This document shows positions 1 to 9,272 of a stretch of 64,000 nucleotides of DNA, piece after piece. Within the stretch, counting starts at the first letter, position 1. Every line of letters begins with the position of its first letter. The notes under the pieces were generated by a model, which saw nothing but the letters and a program-made list of their open reading frames with translations, did no database searches and was not told the DNA's origin. The position numbers were made by a program, and so were the translations under genes. The DNA is from Auanema rhodensis (Eukaryota; Nematoda; Chromadorea; Rhabditida; Rhabditidae): the NCBI GenBank assembly GCA_964057225.1, contig OZ059900.1:7574501-7638500 (forward strand), read 5' to 3'.

Positions 1-120
1 TCTTAAGCATATTTTTTTCTTCTAAAACGACTAAATGTATGAAATACTGTCATAGAATGTTCATATAGGTGTATTTTGCACGAATATCAAAACTGATTGA
101 AATATGGGCCTTTTTATGCT

Positions 121-178
121 CAAAACGCCATATATTCAACGATTTTGGGTACAAAACATGTGAAAACTGTATGTTTTG
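121..178. repeat. Paired CAAAA/TTTTG dyads with 31-bp spacing (shown in the first monomer)
   Basis: CAAAACG (121-127) faces CGATTTTG (140-147), and CAAAACAT (152-159) faces ATGTTTTG (171-178). The second pair is a perfect 8-bp inverted repeat around 11 bases. The two dyads sit exactly 31 bp apart (121 to 152 and 143 to 174), although their central sequences differ. The middle pair TTTTG (143-147) and CAAAA (152-156) makes a further short dyad. The block recurs in every unit with very few changes; for example, position 148 G to C occurs at 9196 and 11284. It could be paired protein-binding sites or a hairpin former; no function is shown by the sequence alone. Confidence 0.75.
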
Positions 179-203
179 ATCAGACCCTTTGAGATATGGA
201 TTT

Positions 204-256
204 GAAATTCAGGATTCATAAACTTCGACTATTTCTACATATATATGTTCAATTTT
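204..256. repeat. Variable segment of the monomer (shown in the first copy)
   Basis: Most lineage-defining substitutions fall here: 204 G/A, 205 A/G (creates GAATTC), 219 T/A, 223 C/A, 226 C/T, 227 G/A, 232 T/A, 234 T/A, 235 C/T, 236 T/C, 249 T/C, 255 T/G and 256 T/C. Stretches on either side, such as 123-203 and 257-268, are nearly constant. The combinations act as haplotypes that identify related monomers. Confidence 0.75.
237..248. repeat. 12-bp perfect palindrome ACATATATATGT (shown in the first monomer)
   Basis: This self-complementary AT-rich site lies inside the most variable part of the monomer yet is intact in all but about a dozen of the roughly 184 copies. Exceptions include units at 3009, 5793 and 7533 (position 240 T to A), 9621, 13449 and 16233 (246 T to C), 13101, 47553, 48945, 50685 and 54165. 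It is a candidate for an unwinding or cruciform element or a binding site, but alternating AT could also be neutral. Confidence 0.7.
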
Positions 257-320
257 AACCACTTTGGTCAAAAAGGACCGAAAATATCAAGAATTATTGG
301 TTTTTTGGGGTTTGAAGGGC

Positions 321-333
321 ATTTTGGCAAAAT
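321..333. repeat. 13-bp dyad ATTTTG-G-CAAAAT with a dyad-breaking variant class (shown in the first monomer)
   Basis: The two 6-bp arms are perfect inverted copies around a single G. A frequent substitution at unit position 329 (A to T, giving GGCTAAAT) breaks the right arm. The broken form marks particular lineages, for example units at 1269, 1965, 4401, 10317, 15189, 26325, 33633 and 44421, while neighbours keep the intact form. Confidence 0.7.
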
Positions 334-1616
334 CAGTCAAACTTTTGATCTTAAGCATATTTTTTTCTTCTAAAACGACTAAATGTATGAAATACTGTCA
401 AAGAATGTTCATATAGGTGTATTTTGCACGAATATCAAAACTGATTGAAATATGGGCCTTTTTATGCTCAAAACGCCATATATTCAACGATTTTGGGTAC
501 AAAACATGTGAAAACTGTATGTTTTGATCAGACCCTTTGAGATATGGATTTGAAATTCAGGATTCATAAACTTTGACTATTTTCACATATATATGTCCAA
601 TTTTAACCACTTTGGTCAAAAAGGACCGAAAATATCAAGAATTATTGGTTTTTTGGGGTTTGAAGGGCATTTTGGCAAAATCAGTCAAACTTTTGATCTT
701 AAGCATATTTTTTTCTTCTAAAACGACTAAATGTATGAAATACTGTCATAGAATGTTGATATAGGTGTATTTTGCACGAATATCAAAACTGATTGAAATA
801 TGGGCCTTTTTATGCTCAAAACGCCATATATTCAACGATTTTGGGTACAAAACATGTGAAAACTGTATGTTTTGATCAGACCGTTTGAGATATGGATTTG
901 GAATTCAGGATTCATAAACTTTGACTATTTTTACATATATATGTTCAATTTTAACCACTTTGGTCAAAAAGGACCGAAAATATCAAGAATTATTGGTTTT
1001 TTGGGGTTTGAAGGGCATTTTGGCAAAATCAGTCAAACTTTTGATCTTAAGCATATTTTTTTCTTCTAAAACGACTAAATGTATGAAATACTGTCATAGA
1101 TTGTTCATATAGGTGTATTTTGCACGAATATCAAAACTGATTGAAATATGGGCCTTTTTATGCTCCAAACGCCATATATTCAACGATTTTGGGTACAAAA
1201 CATGTGAAAACTGTATGTTTTGATCAGACCCTTTGAGATATGGATTTGAAATTCAGGATTCATAAACTTTGACTATTATTACATATATATGTCCAATTTC
1301 AACCACTTTGGTCAAAAAGGACCGAAAATATCAAGAATTATTGGTTTTTTGGGGTTTGAAGGGCATTTTGGCTAAATCAGTCAAACTTTTGATCTTAAGC
1401 ATATTTTTTTCTTCTAAAACGACTAAATGTATGAAATACTGTCATAGAATGTTCATATAGGTGTATTTTGCACGAATATCAAAACTGATTGAAATATGGG
1501 CCTTTTTATGCTCAAAACGCCATATATTCAACGATTTTGGGTACAAAACATGTGAAAACTGTATGTTTTGATCAGACCCTTTGAGATATGGATTTGAAAT
1601 TCAGGATTCATAAACT

Positions 1617-4600
1617 TTGACTATTTCTACATATATATGTTCAATTTTAACCACTTTGGTCAAAAAGGACCGAAAATATCAAGAATTATTGGTTTTTTGG
1701 GGTTTGAAGGGCATTTTGGCAAAATCAGTCAAACTTTTGATCTTAAGCATATTTTTTTCTTCTAAAACGACTAAATGTATGAAATACTGTCATAGAATGT
1801 TCATATAGGTGTATTTTGCACGAATATCAAAACTGATTGAAATATGGGCCTTTTTATGCTCAAAACGCCATATATTCAACGATTTTGGGTACAAAACATG
1901 TGAAAACTGTATGTTTTGATCAGACCCTTTGAGATATGGATTTGAAATTCAGGATTCATAAACTTTGACTATTTTTACATATATATGTCCAATTTTAACC
2001 ACTTTGGTCAAAAAGGACCGAAAATATCAAGAATTATTGGTTTTTTGGGGTTTGAAGGGCATTTTGGCTAAATCAGTCAAACTTTTGATCTTAAGCATAT
2101 TTTTTTCTTCTAAAACGACTAAATGTATGAAATACTGTCAAAGAATGTTCATATAGGTGTATTTTGCACGAATATCAAAACTGATTGAAATATGGGCCTT
2201 TTTATGCTCAAAACGCCATATATTCAACGATTTTGGGTACAAAACATGTGAAAACTGTATGTTTTGATCAGACCCTTTGAGATATGGATTTAAAATTCAG
2301 GATTCATAAAATTCGACTATTTTTACATATATATGTCCAATTTTAACCACTTTGGTCAAAAAGGACCGAAAATATCAAGAATTATTGGTTTTTTGGGGTT
2401 TGAAGGGCATTTTGGCAAAATCAGTCAAACTTTTGATCTTAAGCATATTTTTTTCTTCTAAAACGACTAAATGTATGAAATACTGTCATAGAATGTTCAT
2501 ATAGGTGTATTTTGCACGAATATCAAAACTGATTGAAATATGGGCCTTTTTATGCTCAAAACGCCATATATTCAACGATTTTGGGTACAAAACATGTGAA
2601 AACTGTATGTTTTGATCAGACCCTTTGAGATATGGATTTGAAATTCAGGATTCATAAACTTTGACTATTTTCACATATATATGTCCAATTTTAACCACTT
2701 TGGTCAAAAAGGACCGAAAATATCAAGAATTATTGGTTTTTTGGGGTTTGAAGGGCATTTTGGCAAAATCAGTCAAACTTTTGATCTTAAGCATATTTTT
2801 TTCTTCTAAAACGACTAAATGTATGAAATACTGTCATAGAATGTTCATATAGGTGTATTTTGCACGAATATCAAAACTGATTGAAATATGGGCCTTTTTA
2901 TGCTCAAAACGCCATATATTCAACGATTTTGGGTACAAAACATGTGAAAACTGTATGTTTTGATCAGACCCTTTGAGATATGGATTTGAAATTCAGGATT
3001 CATAAACTTCGACTATTTCTACAAATATATGTCCAATTTTAACCACTTTGGTCAAAAAGGACCGAAAATATCAAGAATTATTGGTTTTTTGGGGTTTGAA
3101 GGGCATTTTGGCAAAATCAGTCAAACTTTTGATCTTAAGCATATTTTTTTCTTCTAAAACGACTAAATGTATGAAATACTGTCAAAGAATGTTCATATAG
3201 GTGTATTTTGCACGAATATCAAAACTGATTGAAATATGGGCCTTTTTATGCTCAAAACGCCATATATTCAACGATTTTGGGTACAAAACATGTGAAAACT
3301 GTATGTTTTGATCAGACCCTTTGAGATATGGATTTAAAATTCAGGATTCATAAAATTCGACTATTTTTACATATATATGTCCAATTTTAACCACTTTGGT
3401 CAAAAAGGACCGAAAATATCAAGAATTATTGGTTTTTTGGGGTTTGAAGGGCATTTTGGCAAAATCAGTCAAACTTTTGATCTTAAGCATATTTTTTTCT
3501 TCTAAAACGACTAAATGTATGAAATACTGTCATAAAATGTTCATATAGGTGTATTTTGCACGAATATCAAAACTGATTGAAATATGGGCCTTTTTATGCT
3601 CAAAACGCCATATATTCAACGATTTTGGGTACAAAACATGTGAAAACTGTATGTTTTGATCAGACCCTTTGAGATATGGATTTGAAATTCAGGATTCATA
3701 AACTTCGACTATTTCTACATATATATGTCCAATTTTAACCACTTTGGTCAAAAAGGACCGAAAATATCAAGAATTATTGGTTTTTTGGGGTTTGAAGGGC
3801 ATTTTGGCAAAATCAGTCAAACTTTTGATCTTAAGCATATATTTTTCTTCTAAAACGACTAAATGTATGAAATACTGTCAAAGAATGTTCATATAGGTGT
3901 ATTTTGCACGAATATCAAAACTGATTGAAATATGGGCCTTTTTATGCTCAAAACGCCATATATTCAACGATTTTGGGTACAAAACATGTGAAAACTGTAT
4001 GTTTTGATCAGACCCTTTGAGATATGGATTTGAAATTCAGGATTCATAAACTTTGACTATTTCTACATATATATGTTCAATTTTAACCACTTTGGTCAAA
4101 AAGGACCGAAAATATCAAGAATTATTGGTTTTTTGGGGTTTGAAGGGCATTTTGGCAAAATCAGTCAAACTTTTGATCTTAAGCATATTTTTTTCTTCTA
4201 AAACGACTAAATGTATGAAATACTGTCATAGAATGTTCATATAGGTGTATTTTGCACGAATATCAAAACTGATTGAAATATGGGCCTTTTTATGCTCAAA
4301 ACGCCATATATTCAACGATTTTGGGTACAAAACATGTGAAAACTGTATGTTTTGATCAGACCCTTTGAGATATGGATTTGAAATTCAGGATTCATAAACT
4401 TTGACTATTTTTACATATATATGTCCAATTTTAACCACTTTGGTCAAAAAGGACCGAAAATATCAAGAATTATTGGTTTTTTGGGGTTTGAAGGGCATTT
4501 TGGCTAAATCAGTCAAACTTTTGATCTTAAGCATATTTTTTTCTTCTAAAACGACTAAATGTATGAAATACTGTCAAAGAATGTTCATATAGGTGTATTT

Positions 4601-7600
4601 TGCACGAATATCAAAACTGATTGAAATATGGGCCTTTTTATGCTCAAAACGCCATATATTCAACGATTTTGGGTACAAAACATGTGAAAACTGTATGTTT
4701 TGATCAGACCCTTTGAGATATGGATTTAAAATTCAGGATTCATAAAATTCGACTATTTTTACATATATATGTCCAATTTTAACCACTTTGGTCAAAAAGG
4801 ACCGAAAATATCAAGAATTATTGGTTTTTTGGGGTTTGAAGGGCATTTTGGCAAAATCAGTCAAACTTTTGATCTTAAGCATATTTTTTTCTTCTAAAAC
4901 GACTAAATGTATGAAATACTGTCATAGAATGTTCATATAGGTGTATTTTGCACGAATATCAAAACTGATTGAAATATGGGCCTTTTTATGCTCAAAACGC
5001 CATATATTCAACGATTTTGGGTACAAAACATGTGAAAACTGTATGTTTTGATCAGACCCTTTGAGATATGGATTTGAAATTCAGGATTCATAAACTTTGA
5101 CTATTTTCACATATATATGTCCAATTTTAACCACTTTGGTCAAAAAGGACCGAAAATATCAAGAATTATTGGTTTTTTGGGGTTTGAAGGGCATTTTGGC
5201 AAAATCAGTCAAACTTTTGATCTTAAGCATATTTTTTTCTTCTAAAACGACTAAATGTATGAAATACTGTCATAGAATGTTCATATAGGTGTATTTTGCA
5301 CGAATATCAAAACTGATTGAAATATGGGCCTTTTTATGCTCAAAACGCCATATATTCAACGATTTTGGGTACAAAACATGTGAAAACTGTATGTTTTGAT
5401 CAGACCCTTTGAGATATGGATTTGAAATTCAGGATTCATAAACTTTGACTATTTTCACATATATATGTCCAATTTTAACCACTTTGGTCAAAAAGGACCG
5501 AAAATATCAAGAATTATTGGTTTTTTGGGGTTTGAAGGGCATTTTGGCAAAATCAGTCAAACTTTTGATCTTAAGCATATTTTTTTCTTCTAAAACGACT
5601 AAATGTATGAAATACTGTCATAGAATGTTCATATAGGTGTATTTTGCACGAATATCAAAACTGATTGAAATATGGGCCTTTTTATGCTCAAAACGCCATA
5701 TATTCAACGATTTTGGGTACAAAACATGTGAAAACTGTATGTTTTGATCAGACCCTTTGAGATATGGATTTGAAATTCAGGATTCATAAACTTCGACTAT
5801 TTCTACAAATATATGTCCAATTTTAACCACTTTGGTCAAAAAGGACCGAAAATATCAAGAATTATTGGTTTTTTGGGGTTTGAAGGGCATTTTGGCAAAA
5901 TCAGTCAAACTTTTGATCTTAAGCATATTTTTTTCTTCTAAAACGACTAAATGTATGAAATACTGTCAAAGAATGTTCATATAGGTGTATTTTGCACGAA
6001 TATCAAAACTGATTGAAATATGGGCCTTTTTATGCTCAAAACGCCATATATTCAACGATTTTGGGTACAAAACATGTGAAAACTGTATGTTTTGATCAGA
6101 CCCTTTGAGATATGGATTTGAAATTCAGGATTCATAAACTTTGACTATTTCTACATATATATGTTCAATTTTAACCACTTTGGTCAAAAAGGACCGAAAA
6201 TATCAAGAATTATTGGTTTTTTGGGGTTTGAAGGGCATTTTGGCAAAATCAGTCAAACTTTTGATCTTAAGCATATTTTTTTCTTCTAAAACGACTAAAT
6301 GTATGAAATACTGTCATAGAATGTTCATATAGGTGTATTTTGCACGAATATCAAAACTGATTGAAATATGGGCCTTTTTATGCTCAAAACGCCATATATT
6401 CAACGATTTTGGGTACAAAACATGTGAAAACTGTATGTTTTGATCAGACCCTTTGAGATATGGATTTGAAATTCAGGATTCATAAACTTTGACTATTTTT
6501 ACATATATATGTCCAATTTTAACCACTTTGGTCAAAAAGGACCGAAAATATCAAGAATTATTGGTTTTTTGGGGTTTGAAGGGCATTTTGGCTAAATCAG
6601 TCAAACTTTTGATCTTAAGCATATTTTTTTCTTCTAAAACGACTAAATGTATGAAATACTGTCAAAGAATGTTCATATAGGTGTATTTTGCACGAATATC
6701 AAAACTGATTGAAATATGGGCCTTTTTATGCTCAAAACGCCATATATTCAACGATTTTGGGTACAAAACATGTGAAAACTGTATGTTTTGATCAGACCCT
6801 TTGAGATATGGATTTAAAATTCAGGATTCATAAAATTCGACTATTTTTACATATATATGTCCAATTTTAACCACTTTGGTCAAAAAGGACCGAAAATATC
6901 AAGAATTATTGGTTTTTTGGGGTTTGAAGGGCATTTTGGCAAAATCAGTCAAACTTTTGATCTTAAGCATATTTTTTTCTTCTAAAACGACTAAATGTAT
7001 GAAATACTGTCATAGAATGTTCATATAGGTGTATTTTGCACGAATATCAAAACTGATTGAAATATGGGCCTTTTTATGCTCAAAACGCCATATATTCAAC
7101 GATTTTGGGTACAAAACATGTGAAAACTGTATGTTTTGATCAGACCCTTTGAGATATGGATTTGAAATTCAGGATTCATAAACTTTGACTATTTTCACAT
7201 ATATATGTCCAATTTTAACCACTTTGGTCAAAAAGGACCGAAAATATCAAGAATTATTGGTTTTTTGGGGTTTGAAGGGCATTTTGGCAAAATCAGTCAA
7301 ACTTTTGATCTTAAGCATATTTTTTTCTTCTAAAACGACTAAATGTATGAAATACTGTCATAGAATGTTCATATAGGTGTATTTTGCACGAATATCAAAA
7401 CTGATTGAAATATGGGCCTTTTTATGCTCAAAACGCCATATATTCAACGATTTTGGGTACAAAACATGTGAAAACTGTATGTTTTGATCAGACCCTTTGA
7501 GATATGGATTTGAAATTCAGGATTCATAAACTTCGACTATTTCTACAAATATATGTCCAATTTTAACCACTTTGGTCAAAAAGGACCGAAAATATCAAGA

Positions 7601-9272
7601 ATTATTGGTTTTTTGGGGTTTGAAGGGCATTTTGGCAAAATCAGTCAAACTTTTGATCTTAAGCATATTTTTTTCTTCTAAAACGACTAAATGTATGAAA
7701 TACTGTCAAAGAATGTTCATATAGGTGTATTTTGCACGAATATCAAAACTGATTGAAATATGGGCCTTTTTATGCTCAAAACGCCATATATTCAACGATT
7801 TTGGGTACAAAACATGTGAAAACTGTATGTTTTGATCAGACCCTTTGAGATATGGATTTAAAATTCAGGATTCATAAAATTCGACTATTTTTACATATAT
7901 ATGTCCAATTTTAACCACTTTGGTCAAAAAGGACCGAAAATATCAAGAATTATTGGTTTTTTAGGGTTTGAAGGGCATTTTGGCAAAATCAGTCAAACTT
8001 TTGATCTTAAGCATATTTTTTTCTTCTAAAACGACTAAATGTATGAAATACTGTCATAAAATGTTCATATAGGTGTATTTTGCACGAATATCAAAACTGA
8101 TTGAAATATGGGCCTTTTTATGCTCAAAACGCCATATATTCAACGATTTTGGGTACAAAACATGTGAAAACTGTATGTTTTGATCAGACCCTTTGAGATA
8201 TGGATTTGAAATTCAGGATTCATAAACTTCGACTATTTCTACATATATATGTCCAATTTTAACCACTTTGGTCAAAAAGGACCGAAAATATCAAGAATTA
8301 TTGGTTTTTTGGGGTTTGAAGGGCATTTTGGCAAAATCAGTCAAACTTTTGATCTTAAGCATATATTTTTCTTCTAAAACGACTAAATGTATGAAATACT
8401 GTCATAGAATGTTCATATAGGTGTATTTTGCACGAATATCAAAACTGATTGAAATATGGGCCTTTTTATGCTCAAAACGCCATATATTCAACGATTTTGG
8501 GTACAAAACATGTGAAAACTGTATGTTTTGATCAGACCCTTTGAGATATGGATTTGAAATTCAGGATTCATAAACTTTGACTATTTTTACATATATATGT
8601 CCAATTTTAACCACTTTGGTCAAAAAGGACCGAAAATATCAAGAATTATTGGTTTTTTGGGGTTTGAAGGGCATTTTGGCTAAATCAGTCAAACTTTTGA
8701 TCTTAAGCATATTTTTTTCTTCTAAAACGACTAAATGTATGAAATACTGTCAAAGATTGTTCATATAGGTGTATTTTGCACGAATATCAAAACTGATTGA
8801 AATATGGGCCTTTTTATGCTCAAAACGCCATATATTCAACGATTTTGGGTACAAAACATGTGAAAACTGTATGTTTTGATCAGACCCTTTGAGATATGGA
8901 TTTAAAATTCAGGATTCATAAAATTCGACTATTTTTACATATATATGTCCAATTTTAACCACTTTGGTCAAAAAGGACCGAAAATATCAAGAATTATTGG
9001 TTTTTTGGGGTTTGAAGGGCATTTTGGCAAAATCAGTCAAACTTTTGATCTTAAGCATATTTTTTTCTTCTAAAACGACTAAATGTATGAAATACTGTCA
9101 TAGAATGTTCATATAGGTGTATTTTGCACGAATATCAAAACTGATTGAAATATGGGCCTTTTTATGCTCAAAACGCCATATATTCAACGATTTTGCGTAC
9201 AAAACATGTGAAAACTGTATGTTTTGATCAGACCCTTTGAGATATGGATTTGAAATTCAGGATTCATAAACT
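1617..9272 (+). repeat. 6/7-monomer higher-order repeat region
   Basis: The variant order repeats: a TTTCTAC/GTTC unit; a GCTAAATC/CAAAG unit; a TTTAAAATTC/AAATTCGAC unit; a TTTCAC unit; a unit with ACAAATATATG; a unit with CATAAAATG; and a unit with GCATATATTTTT. Seven-unit copies occupy about 1617-4052 and 6141-8576, exactly 4,524 bp (13 units) apart. The copy between them, 4053-6140, has six units: the TTTCAC type is doubled (5097, 5445) and the last two types are missing. A partial copy starts at 8577 without its first unit. Confidence 0.85.

Larger units (their letters stand above)
1..348 (+). repeat. Reference monomer (unit coordinates 1-348)
   Basis: This first copy is the coordinate frame for the other entries. 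Landmarks: CTTAAG at 2-7; a run of seven T at 12-18; CpG at 28, 81, 126, 140, 226 and 279; TTTTG at 74, 143, 174, 322 and 343; CAAAA at 88, 121, 152, 269 and 328; the palindrome ACATATATATGT at 237-248; GGTTTTTTGGGG at 299-310. Nearly invariant stretches in the copies I read are 1-52, 86-118, 123-167 and 330-348. Common variant sites are 53 (T/A), 57 (A/T), 62 (C/G), 119 (C/T), 122 (A/C), 204-205, 219, 223, 226, 232-236, 249, 255, 270, 277, 311 and 329. All three forward frames carry stop codons in each unit. Confidence 0.95.
1..1616 (+). repeat. Mixed monomers at the left edge
   Basis: These units do not belong to the regular HOR that follows. The unit at 573 carries the TTTCAC and GTTGAT variants. 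The unit at 921 is preceded by a GAATTC variant at 901 and carries CATAGATTG and CTCCAAAC. The unit at 1269 carries TATTATTAC and GCTAAATC. The same order of variants (TTTCAC/GTTGAT, then GAATTC/CTCCAAAC, then TATTATTAC) recurs at 20757, 21105 and 21453, so this segment is related to that block. Confidence 0.8.

Noticed and set aside
221-240. CENP-B box
   Set aside because: I looked for the TTCG....A..CGGG core. TTCGACTATTTCTAC has the first part only, and no CGGG follows. The AAGGCCCG variant is not in the right context on either strand.
299-327. Telomere-like TTTTTTGGGG or G-quadruplex
   Set aside because: The G-runs (GG, GGGG, GGG, GG) allow at most a weak two-layer structure. The motif occurs once per 348 bp, not as a short tandem telomeric repeat, and GGGGATTG variants are tolerated.
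573-764. 63-codon open frame recurring in most monomers
   Set aside because: It starts at TTG, not ATG, and ends at a TAG present in every unit. It exists because 348 is divisible by 3 and the unit is repeated. Units with TTCGAC in place of TTTGAC lose the start with no other change, and many substitutions alter the peptide. No ribosome-binding or promoter context was seen, and the array is eukaryotic in character.
872-1069. 65-codon frame linked to GAATTC variants
   Set aside because: It appears only when unit 205 changes A to G, turning a TGA stop into TGG. It is the same repeat in another frame and starts at TTG.
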